From JANQUM01 sp047630355 (GTDB taxonomy: Bacteria > Bacteroidota > Bacteroidia > Cytophagales > Spirosomataceae): 24,406 nt of DNA. A program made the translations under genes and the position numbers. The notes beneath the pieces are model-generated. The model worked only from the letters and a program-made list of their open reading frames with translations, searched no databases and was not told where the DNA came from. Below are positions 1-5,814 of the stretch, one piece after another. Where the stretch lies: positions 1 to 24,406 of the forward strand of contig JBLHXN010000048.1 in assembly GCA_047630355.1 (NCBI GenBank). The letters run 5' to 3'. Every line of letters begins with the position of its first letter. Within the stretch, counting starts at the first letter, position 1.

Positions 1-232
1 ACGCGAACTGCATGATTTTCTTTGGGCCAACGGTGTGGTAAACCAAACCACCGATGATCATCGCTATCGGAAAACCAAAAAACCACATGGAATTAATAAA
101 GCCAAGCTGCTCGGCGGTGAAGCTAAACTCCTCCGCAAGTTGCGGCAAAATACCCGCCCGAAGGCTAAATGAAAACGCCGTGGTGATAAGAGCGAAGCAG
201 CTCCCCAAAAAAAGTCGTTGATTGTTTACCAT
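1..232 (-). CDS. MFS transporter, N-terminal part (cut by window edge)
   Basis: Reading the minus strand from an ATG at 232 gives 77 residues that run off the left edge. The protein begins MVNNQRLFLGSCFALITTAF, a first membrane helix. A polar stretch follows (LRAGILPQLAEEFSFTAEQLG), then a second helix (FINSMWFFGFPIAMIIGGLVY) ending in a short loop with a Gly-Pro-Lys-Lys turn. This helix-loop-helix start is typical of the major facilitator superfamily. The gene is divergent from a block of sugar-type oxidoreductases, so it probably imports the substrate of that block; that link is inferred from position only. The substrate cannot be read from this fragment. Family fairly sure, specificity unknown. 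Confidence 0.72.
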   Translation of the reverse strand, partial: MVNNQRLFLGSCFALITTAFSFSLRAGILPQLAEEFSFTAEQLGFINSMWFFGFPIAMIIGGLVYHTVGPKKIMQFA

Positions 233-256
233 ATTGAATAGATTTTTGTGGTTCCG

Positions 257-274
257 CCCCGATAATTATCGGGG
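257..274. repeat. 18-base perfect palindrome
   Basis: CCCCGATAATTATCGGGG is a perfect inverted repeat between the divergent MFS and oxidoreductase genes. It lies in the leader predicted for the MFS gene. A sister palindrome, CCCGATAGCTATCGGG, sits at 1679-1694. Short repeats of this form are, to my knowledge, common in intergenic DNA of Bacteroidota. It could instead be an operator for a dimeric regulator of the sugar block. Confidence 0.7.
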
Positions 275-312
275 TATCGGAAGAGGGTTGATTAGATGTT
301 AGAATATGGTCA

Positions 313-342
313 CAAAAATAAGTTTTTTACTATATCATCAAA
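313..342 (-). promoter_or_regulatory. Bacteroidota-type promoter for the MFS gene
   Basis: On the minus strand a TTTG (342-339) is followed after 18 bases by TATTTTTG (320-313), which fits the Bacteroidota sigma consensus TTTG-N19-TAnnTTTG. It would give a leader of roughly 70 bases before the ATG at 232, containing the palindrome at 257-274. Called from motif match alone. Confidence 0.42.
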
Positions 343-380
343 AGATAATGCGAAGAATTCGTGTTAATCAAACACTTTAT

Positions 381-388
381 TATTTTTG
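381..388 (+). promoter_or_regulatory. Possible -7 element for the sugar operon
   Basis: TATTTTTG matches the TAnnTTTG -7 element of Bacteroidota about 105 bases before the ATG at 493. No good -33 TTTG is present at the expected distance, so the call is weak. A regulator-dependent promoter would explain that. Confidence 0.3.
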
Positions 389-492
389 CAATGTACGAGT
401 AAAGGAAATAACCCTTTTACTATTAGTTTGCCAACCCAGCAAGCACAAACAAATCAACACGACATTATATAAATTTATCAATCAACCTCAGT

Positions 493-1635
493 ATGAAACG
501 TAAAATACGCATGGGAATGGTGGGCGGAGGGCGTGGAGCCTTCATCGGCGGAGTGCATCGCCACGCCGCCGCTCTCGATGGGCTAATCGAATTAGTCTGC
601 GGGGCATTCAGTTCATCCCCCGAAAAATCAAAAGCATCCGGTGAAGACCTGATGCTTCCACCCGAACGCTGCTACGGCACGTTTGAAGAAATGTTCGAGA
701 AAGAAAAAGAGCGGGAAGACGGCATGGACATCGTGGCAATAGTTACGCCCAATCACATGCACTTTGCCCCCGCAAAAATGGCTCTTGAAAACGGTTTCCA
801 CGTGGTGTGCGACAAACCCGTAACTTTTTCGTTGGAAGAAGCTGAAGAGCTAAAGAAGATTGTGGAAGAAACCGGATTATTATTCGCTTTGACGCACAAT
901 TACACGGGCTACCCGATGATCAAGCACGCAAAACATTTGATTAAAAGAGGTGGAATTGGCAAAATCAGAAAAGTAGTCGTAGAATATCAGCAGGGCTGGC
1001 TCTCGTTTTCCGAGGAAAAATCCGGCGAAAACAAACAGGCAAATTGGCGAACTGACCCTAAAAAGTCGGGCAAAGCAGGTTCAGTTGGAGACATCGGAAC
1101 GCACGCTGAAAACCTCGCCGAGTACGTAACCGGATTGCAAATTTCTGAACTCTGTGCTGATTTGACTTCATTCGGCGAAGGACGCGTCTTGGATGATGAT
1201 GCCAATATGCTCCTTCGTTTTAACAATGGTGCGAAAGGAATTTTGCATTGCAGTCAAGTTGCCAACGGGGAGCAAAATGGCCTAACTTTACGCGTATATG
1301 GCGAAACGGGTTCGTTGCACTGGAAACAGGAAGTCCCGCAATATTTACATCACAAAACTATGGGCGGACAGCAAATTTATCAACCATCGGTGGGTGAATT
1401 ATCCGATGCCGCCAACAATAACACCCGCATTCCGTTTGGGCATCCCGAAGGATACCTGGAAGCGTTTGCCAATGTATATAAGAACTTCGCCAATACTGTC
1501 ATTAAAACCATGAACGGTGAAACGCCCAACGAATTCGACCTCGATTACCCAACCATCGACGATGGAATTAGAGGAATGGAATTCATTGACGCCGTTATCA
1601 AATCCGGCGAAGACAGTACGTGGGTTAAATTGTGA
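493..1635 (+). CDS. Gfo/Idh/MocA family oxidoreductase
   Basis: A 380-residue NAD(P)-dependent oxidoreductase of the family that oxidises or epimerises sugars, polyols and inositols. The N-terminal Rossmann fold has the glycine-rich loop GGGRG (residues 11-15). The family's EKP signature appears as DKP at 107-109. The C-terminal substrate domain has the conserved D200-I-G-T-H204 motif, where the histidine usually acts in catalysis. The length is normal for the family. The ATG at 493 places the Rossmann motif close to the N terminus, as expected. It is followed after 84 bases by a second member of the same family and then by a TIM-barrel isomerase, so all three probably act on one carbohydrate. 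The exact substrate cannot be told from sequence. Confidence 0.9.
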   Translation: MKRKIRMGMVGGGRGAFIGGVHRHAAALDGLIELVCGAFSSSPEKSKASGEDLMLPPERCYGTFEEMFEKEKEREDGMDIVAIVTPNHMHFAPAKMALENGFHVVCDKPVTFSLEEAEELKKIVEETGLLFALTHNYTGYPMIKHAKHLIKRGGIGKIRKVVVEYQQGWLSFSEEKSGENKQANWRTDPKKSGKAGSVGDIGTHAENLAEYVTGLQISELCADLTSFGEGRVLDDDANMLLRFNNGAKGILHCSQVANGEQNGLTLRVYGETGSLHWKQEVPQYLHHKTMGGQQIYQPSVGELSDAANNNTRIPFGHPEGYLEAFANVYKNFANTVIKTMNGETPNEFDLDYPTIDDGIRGMEFIDAVIKSGEDSTWVKL

Positions 1636-1678
1636 ACCCCAAACTCTACCCTTTAAAATCTATCTACTTATTCATAAC

Positions 1679-1694
1679 CCCGATAGCTATCGGG
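1679..1694. repeat. 16-base perfect palindrome between two oxidoreductase genes
   Basis: CCCGATAGCTATCGGG lies in the 84-base gap between the two Gfo/Idh/MocA genes. It differs from the palindrome at 257-274 only at the central bases and one outer pair. It is probably the same family of dispersed repeat; it could fold in the mRNA between the two genes and affect their relative expression. No T-run follows, so it is not a good terminator. Confidence 0.7.
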
Positions 1695-1719
1695 ACCAAC
1701 TCCTAAACCCCCAATAATC

Positions 1720-2868
1720 ATGAAAGAAAAAATCAAAGTAGGTGTTGTCGGAACTGGCTTCATCGGACCCGCTCACGTAGAAGCGTTGCGGCGTTTACCT
1801 AATGTAGAAGTTGTGGCTTTGTGCGAAGTTTCGCAGGAACTCGCCGACACAAAAGCCGCTCAGTTGGGCATTCCGCGAGCCTACACTTTTGACGACCTAT
1901 TGAAGCAAGACGACATTCAGAGCATTCATATCTGTACGCCAAACTTCCTTCACTTTAAGCAAGCAAAAGCCGTTCTGAACGCCGGAAAGCACGTAATTTG
2001 CGAGAAACCGCTTTCTAACACGCTGGAAGAAGCCAAAGAACTCGTAGAACTCGCCGCTGAGAAGGGATTGGTGAACGCTGTGCATTTTAACCTGCGATAC
2101 TACCCCTTAATTCGTGAAATCAAAGCCATGCACGATGCCGGAGAAATGGGCGACGTTTTCTCGGTAATTGGTTCGTATTTACAAGATTGGTTATTTTATA
2201 ACACCGATTACAACTGGCGTTTGGAGCCGGACAAGTCGGGAGATTCACGGGCAATTGCTGACATCGGCTCGCATTTGATTGACATCATTGAATACGTAAC
2301 CGGGTTGAAAATCACGGAAGTAATGGCGGATTTCAACACCGTTCACGATACGCGAAAAAAGCCGTTGAAAGAAGTGGAAACTTATTCGGGTAAAATGTTG
2401 AAACCCGAAGACTACGCCGACGTACCGATAAATACCGAAGACCACGCCAACGTTTTGTTACGTTTCGACAACGGAAACAAAGGCTCCATCGTGGTTTCGC
2501 AGGTTTCGGCGGGAAGAAAGAATCAGTTGAAATTGGAAGTAGCGGGTTCTAAACAAACCATCGCGTTCAATTCTGAATCACCGAATGAACTCTGGATTGG
2601 TCACCGCGACAGTGCAAATCAAGTATTAATGCGTGACCCAGCATTGGTACGCGGTCACGCTGCAATGTCTATCTCCTTTCCCGGCGGACACAACGAAGGC
2701 TTCCCCGATACCTCAAAGCAGATGTTCAAAGAAGTTTACGCGGCAGTAGAAGAAGGGAAGCAACCCGAAACTCCCTCTTTCCCGACTTTCGCCGACGGCT
2801 ACCGTGAGTTGATTATTGGTGAAAGGATTTTAGAAAGTAGCAGGAGTAATGCGTGGGTGAAGGTGTAA
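1720..2868 (+). CDS. Gfo/Idh/MocA family oxidoreductase, second copy
   Basis: A 382-residue paralogue of the preceding protein. It has a canonical nucleotide-binding loop GTGFIG (11-16), the signature EKP at 95-97 and the catalytic-type D181-I-G-S-H185 motif. Residues 121-190 (HFNLRYYP, NWRLEPDKSGDSRAIADIGSH) match the layout of the family's substrate domain. Compared with the first copy it has an extra stretch around 205-230 before the strand leading to DHANVLLRFDNG. Both copies have complete active-site motifs, so neither looks like a decaying duplicate. They may carry out paired steps, such as oxidation to a keto-sugar and reduction after modification. That pairing is an inference from the cluster; the family call is firm. 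Confidence 0.91.
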   Translation: MKEKIKVGVVGTGFIGPAHVEALRRLPNVEVVALCEVSQELADTKAAQLGIPRAYTFDDLLKQDDIQSIHICTPNFLHFKQAKAVLNAGKHVICEKPLSNTLEEAKELVELAAEKGLVNAVHFNLRYYPLIREIKAMHDAGEMGDVFSVIGSYLQDWLFYNTDYNWRLEPDKSGDSRAIADIGSHLIDIIEYVTGLKITEVMADFNTVHDTRKKPLKEVETYSGKMLKPEDYADVPINTEDHANVLLRFDNGNKGSIVVSQVSAGRKNQLKLEVAGSKQTIAFNSESPNELWIGHRDSANQVLMRDPALVRGHAAMSISFPGGHNEGFPDTSKQMFKEVYAAVEEGKQPETPSFPTFADGYRELIIGERILESSRSNAWVKV

Positions 2869-2883
2869 GTATTGGCTTCGGTA

Positions 2884-2915
2884 CTCGTTGGCTTCGGCTC
2901 CGCTCAGCCGGCGAG
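2884..2915. repeat. Imperfect hairpin downstream of the second oxidoreductase
   Basis: CGGCT (2895-2899) pairs with AGCCG (2906-2910), and CTCG (2884-2887) can pair with CGAG (2912-2915). The core TCGGCTCCGCTCAGCC resembles a Bacteroidota intergenic repeat type ending in CTCAGCCTGAC, two clearer copies of which lie at 3062-3073 and 3119-3130. No U-tract follows. Confidence 0.45.
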
Positions 2916-2961
2916 GATACGTACTTGATAGCTTTTAATTTTAAAAAAAAAGCATCGATTC

Positions 2962-3130
2962 TGTCAGTCTGAGTTTGTCCGGGACTCGTAGTCGAAGACC
3001 GCGTCAATTTTGGCGATAACCTTATACTTCGCGGACTTCGATCGCACCGGCGAACCGGAGCCTCAGCCTGACATACTCGACGTCATCTCTTTCGTTCACT
3101 TTGAAACTAATCACCTTCCTCAGCCTGACA
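2962..3130. repeat. Degenerate inverted repeat filling the gap before the isomerase gene
   Basis: The 303-base space 2869-3171 has no gene. TGTCAGTCTGAG (2962-2973) is the inverse of CTCAGCCTGACA (3062-3073) with one mismatch. GACCGCG (2997-3003) faces CGCGGAC (3030-3036) with GTCGAAG and CTTCGAT flanking, so 2962-3073 forms a long imperfect hairpin. A second direct copy of CCTCAGCCTGACA ends at 3130. This looks like an eroded palindromic repeat rather than regulatory DNA for the next gene, although it lies in the leader or spacer of that gene. Confidence 0.6.
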
Positions 3131-3171
3131 GCTGCACTTAGAACATAACGTCAATAAATATTTAAAACAAT

Positions 3172-4224
3172 ATGAAAACAATAAAAGGACCAGCCGTATT
3201 TTTGGCACAATTCCTGAGCGATGAAGCTCCGTTTAACTCATTAGACACCATCGCCGATTACATGGCAGATTTGGGGTACAAAGGCATTCAGATTCCAACG
3301 TGGGATCCACGCATGATTGACCTCAAACAAGCCGCCGAGTCAAAAACTTACTGCGACGAGCTGAAAGGCAAAATGGCGGACAAAGGATTGGAAATCACTG
3401 AACTGTCTACGCACTTGCAAGGACAGTTAGTTGCCTCCCACCCCACGTACGACAGAATGTACGATGCCTTTGCTCCCGCTGAAGTTCACGGCGACGAACC
3501 AACCCGCCGCAAGTGGGCAATTGAGCAAGTAAAATACGCCGCTAAAGCCTCGAAAAATATGGGCATGACCGCTCACGTTGGTTTTTCAGGAGCGTTGGCG
3601 TGGCCGTTTATGTACCCGTGGCCGCAACGCCCCGCCGGACTCATTGAGTCAGCGTTTAAAGAACTGGCGGCACGATGGAAACCAATCCTTGATGTCTATG
3701 ACGAATGCGGCGTAGATTATTGCTACGAACTCCACCCCGGAGAAGACTTATTTGACGGCACCACGTTTGAAATGTTCGTTGATTATCTCGACGGTCACCC
3801 ACGGGCGTGCATTAACTACGACCCAAGTCATTTTGTATTGCAACAACTTGATTACCTGCAATTTATAGATTTGTATCACGACCGCATCAAGGCATTTCAC
3901 GTAAAAGACGCCGAGTTTAACCCAACCGGAAAACAGGGAGTTTACAGCGGCTACGCCAATTGGGCAGACCGTGCGGGACGCTTCCGCTCGTTGGGCGACG
4001 GACAAGTAGATTTTGGTTCGATTTTCTCTAAATTATCGCAGTACGACTACGATAGTTGGGCGGTGTTGGAATGGGAATGTTGTATCAAAGACTCCGTACA
4101 GGGAGCCGCCGAAGGAGCACCGTTCATTGAAGCCCACATCATTCAAGCCGTAACCCGTGCCTTTGACGATTTCGCCGCCACCGGAGCGGACGAAGCCGTG
4201 AATAAAAGTGTGTTGGGGATTTGA
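3172..4224 (+). CDS. Sugar phosphate isomerase/epimerase-like TIM-barrel protein
   Basis: A 350-residue protein of the xylose isomerase-like / AP endonuclease 2 TIM-barrel superfamily. These enzymes isomerise or epimerise sugars and keto-polyols with a divalent metal. Candidate metal ligands lie at the expected strand ends: E186 (YELHPGED), D217 and H220 (NYDPSH), H243 (AFHVKDAEF) and E300 (AVLEWECC). The early segment LGYKGIQIPTWDPRMIDL is the usual first beta-alpha unit. It follows the two Gfo/Idh/MocA genes after a repeat-filled gap of about 300 bases and ends the cluster at a strong terminator. The combination of two oxidoreductases, an isomerase and a transporter resembles routes for inositol-like or 3-keto-sugar breakdown. 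Fold is sure, substrate is not. Confidence 0.88.
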   Translation: MKTIKGPAVFLAQFLSDEAPFNSLDTIADYMADLGYKGIQIPTWDPRMIDLKQAAESKTYCDELKGKMADKGLEITELSTHLQGQLVASHPTYDRMYDAFAPAEVHGDEPTRRKWAIEQVKYAAKASKNMGMTAHVGFSGALAWPFMYPWPQRPAGLIESAFKELAARWKPILDVYDECGVDYCYELHPGEDLFDGTTFEMFVDYLDGHPRACINYDPSHFVLQQLDYLQFIDLYHDRIKAFHVKDAEFNPTGKQGVYSGYANWADRAGRFRSLGDGQVDFGSIFSKLSQYDYDSWAVLEWECCIKDSVQGAAEGAPFIEAHIIQAVTRAFDDFAATGADEAVNKSVLGI

Positions 4225-4248
4225 GATATTGTTTCTAAATTTGAGGAC

Positions 4249-4279
4249 AGCAGCGGAGTGAAGGCTTCGCTGCTTTTTT
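4249..4279 (+). terminator. Rho-independent terminator after the isomerase gene
   Basis: AGCAGCG (4249-4255) pairs with CGCTGCT (4268-4274) across a 12-base loop and runs straight into six T residues (4274-4279). It lies 25 bases after the isomerase stop codon, so it ends the sugar operon. Confidence 0.8.
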
Positions 4280-4302
4280 GTAGCAATAAATTTATTTATT
4301 AT

Positions 4303-4818
4303 ATGAGGATTGAAGCATATCAAAGAACTTATATCGAAATACTTGACACGATTGAACAGTGCATAAAAGATAGAAGAATAATTACTTCGCTAATTCTACT
4401 GTATTCAGCGATTGATAGTTTTAGTGCTTTAGTGGAGACGGATGGCAAGAAGGGTAGAAAAGTATTTGAAGGTTGGGTGCGAAAATGGATGCTTGCCAAA
4501 TACCCTTTAAACTGTAACGAAGTTGACATTTATAGTGCACGATGTGGGCTATTACACGTTCAAACTCCTGAATCAGATTTGTCACAAAAAAAAGAAGCTA
4601 AAGAGTTACACTACTGCTACGGTGAAGCTGACACTATAATTTTACAGATAGCAATTGATAGAAATGAAATAAATGCTGTTGCAATAAAGATAGAAGATTT
4701 AGTATATTCTTTTCGTAATGGTATGGCTGATTGCCTAAATGATATCTATCAAGATGAACAATGGCAAAAGTCAGTTAAAGTTAAGAGCGAGAAATTCTTC
4801 GTTAATATACCTAAGTAA
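4303..4818 (+). CDS. HEPN-like hypothetical protein (possible ribonuclease)
   Basis: 171 residues from an ATG at 4303. A longer GTG start at 4258 would begin inside the preceding terminator and adds an unlikely N terminus. The protein is mostly helical and soluble. Its key sign is R80-C-G-L-L-H85, which fits the R-x4-6-H active-site motif of HEPN-domain RNases, set after a helix with SLILLYSAIDSFSAL, a pattern I associate with bacterial HEPN-like hypothetical proteins (IYSARCGLLH, then an ES-D-L-S stretch). HEPN proteins often cut RNA in toxin-antitoxin or phage-defence systems. There is no adjacent MNT nucleotidyltransferase or other antitoxin. The codon and base make-up is more AT-rich to the eye than that of the sugar genes, which hints at separate acquisition. 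Function is unknown; HEPN membership is an inference from one motif and helix pattern. Confidence 0.68.
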   Translation: MRIEAYQRTYIEILDTIEQCIKDRRIITSLILLYSAIDSFSALVETDGKKGRKVFEGWVRKWMLAKYPLNCNEVDIYSARCGLLHVQTPESDLSQKKEAKELHYCYGEADTIILQIAIDRNEINAVAIKIEDLVYSFRNGMADCLNDIYQDEQWQKSVKVKSEKFFVNIPK

Positions 4819-4933
4819 TTATCTCCCCCTCCACAAAGCTCACAACTCCATAGCCCGCCCGCCGAGTTTTACCCGGCTTTCCTGCTTAAAAACAAGTATC
4901 CTCATAATTGTCTACCAAATTTGTGAACAATTG

Positions 4934-4960
4934 AAAAAGCCAACAGCTTGTTGGCTTTTT
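4934..4960. terminator. Bidirectional terminator-like palindrome, identical to one inside a downstream gene
   Basis: The arm AAAAAGCCAACA (4934-4945), loop GCT, and the arm TGTTGGCTTTTT (4949-4960) make a perfect 12-base-pair hairpin with A and T runs on both sides. It could act as a terminator in either direction, 115 bases after the HEPN-like gene. Exactly the same 27 bases occur within the DUF1016 coding sequence at 6207-6233, so it is also a dispersed repeat. Confidence 0.68.
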
Positions 4961-4980
4961 GCAAGAAACAAAAAACCAAG

Positions 4981-5005
4981 ATTGCGAAACAAGTTGTTTC
5001 ACAAT
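4981..5005. repeat. Near-perfect palindrome of the same family
   Basis: ATTGCGAAACAA, a single G, then TTGTTTCACAAT pair over 11 of 12 positions. The 25 bases match 6154-6178, inside the DUF1016 gene, at 21 of 25 positions. Its core AACAAGTTGTT is related to AACAGCTTGTT in the hairpin at 4934-4960, which suggests a tandem array of related units centred about 46 bases apart. Confidence 0.65.
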
Positions 5006-5040
5006 TTTAAAGCATTCATCATCAAGTCTTTGGGGATTTA

Positions 5041-5243
5041 AAAAATCCGTAGGATTGACCATTTGGCGACCGACGCTCGGTAGCATTAAATCGTAGTAGG
5101 AAGAAGATTCAAAGTCCCATCGGGACAATCTTTTAATGAACGTATTCAAATAGGTCGTCCCGATGGGACTTTCATTATTTATTTTATCGTCTTTTCTCCT
5201 ACCGAGCGTCGGCCGCCAAATGGTCGCACCGATGGTGCTTTTT
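5041..5243. repeat. About 200-base nested inverted-repeat element (REP/MITE-like)
   Basis: The outer arms 5057-5083 and 5199-5225 (GACCATTTGGCG...CGCTCGGTAG and its inverse) match at 26 of 27 bases. Inside them, AAAGTCCCATCGGGAC (5111-5126) is an exact inverse of 5157-5172, leaving a 30-base central loop. Both outer ends begin with a five-A or five-T run (5041-5045, 5239-5243). No open reading frame of sense lies within. The symmetry, the lack of coding and the position between genes fit a non-autonomous palindromic element mobilised in trans, possibly by a REP-type Y1 transposase. I recall closely similar arms in Cytophagales intergenic DNA but cannot verify it here. It fills most of the 465-base gap 4819-5283. 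Confidence 0.72.
5226..5243 (+). terminator. Short hairpin with T-run at the right end of the repeat element
   Basis: GCACC, loop GAT, GGTGC, then five T residues. It forms the right tip of the nested inverted repeat and may end transcripts entering it from the left, about 40 bases before the thioredoxin gene. Confidence 0.5.
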
Positions 5244-5283
5244 GTATAAGATAGGTTATATTTAAGACCAAAACCATCCACCA

Positions 5284-5799
5284 ATGAAATTAGAACTAAC
5301 TACTCTCCTACTCATTACGGCTCTTTTCACCGTATCGGTTAAGGCACAGGAAAGTGCTCACAGCATTGTAGAAAAAGCACTTTCGCAGGCGAAAACCGAG
5401 AACAAAAACGTATTTGTCAAGTATTCGGCATCGTGGTGCGGTTGGTGCAAGAAAATGTCAGCCCAAATGAAAAGTGAAGAATTGAAAGCGTTCTTTGAAG
5501 ACAACTACGTAATTGTGCAATTAATAGCGAAAGAATCCGCCAAGAATAAACAACTGGAAAATCCCGGCTCAAACGAACTGATGGCAAGTCAAGGCGGCGA
5601 TAAAGCGGGTTTACCGTTTTGGGTAATTCTGGACAAAGACGGAAAACTAATTGAAGACTCGTTTAACAGTGAAGGCAATAATTTAGGCTGTCCTGCCTCC
5701 GGCGATGAAATCCCTGAATTCATTGCCAAACTCAAAAAAACGTCAAAGCTTACTGATATGCAGTTGGGTAAGATTGCGGAGGTGTTTGCGGCGAAGTGA
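5284..5799 (+). CDS. Secreted thioredoxin-family protein
   Basis: 171 residues. A signal peptide covers about 1-21 (hydrophobic LLLITALFTVSV, cleavage near VKA-QE), so the protein acts in the periplasm. The thioredoxin fold follows, with W51-C52-G-W-C55 as the redox-active pair and P111 (AGLPFWVILD) as the cis-proline. The stretch WCGWCKKM is typical of the thioredoxin_7/DUF255-like group, not of classical thioredoxin (WCGPC). The tail SKLTDMQLGKIAEVF is an added helix. It likely reduces or shuffles disulfides of exported proteins; partners are unknown. The next gene begins 15 bases downstream on the same strand, so they may share a transcript, but no functional link is obvious. Confidence 0.87.
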   Translation: MKLELTTLLLITALFTVSVKAQESAHSIVEKALSQAKTENKNVFVKYSASWCGWCKKMSAQMKSEELKAFFEDNYVIVQLIAKESAKNKQLENPGSNELMASQGGDKAGLPFWVILDKDGKLIEDSFNSEGNNLGCPASGDEIPEFIAKLKKTSKLTDMQLGKIAEVFAAK

Positions 5800-5814
5800 C
5801 TAATATAAAAATAA

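Noticed and set aside
306..503. Possible 65-residue gene before the first oxidoreductase
   Set aside because: It crosses the candidate promoter, overlaps the next gene's start by 11 bases, has an odd AT-driven composition and shows no domain or conserved pattern.
4258..4302. Longer start (GTG) for the HEPN-like gene
   Set aside because: It lies inside the terminator hairpin of the previous gene; the ATG at 4303 leaves a sensible N terminus.
5041..5243. CRISPR array
   Set aside because: Repeats here are inverted and nested, not evenly spaced direct repeats with unique spacers; no cas gene is present.
4886..5284. 132-residue minus-strand reading frame through the repeat region
   Set aside because: It needs a TTG start and translates inverted repeats. 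Its IVKQLVSQ stretch recalls the nuclease linker only because the palindromes are shared, so it is an effect of the repeats and not a gene.
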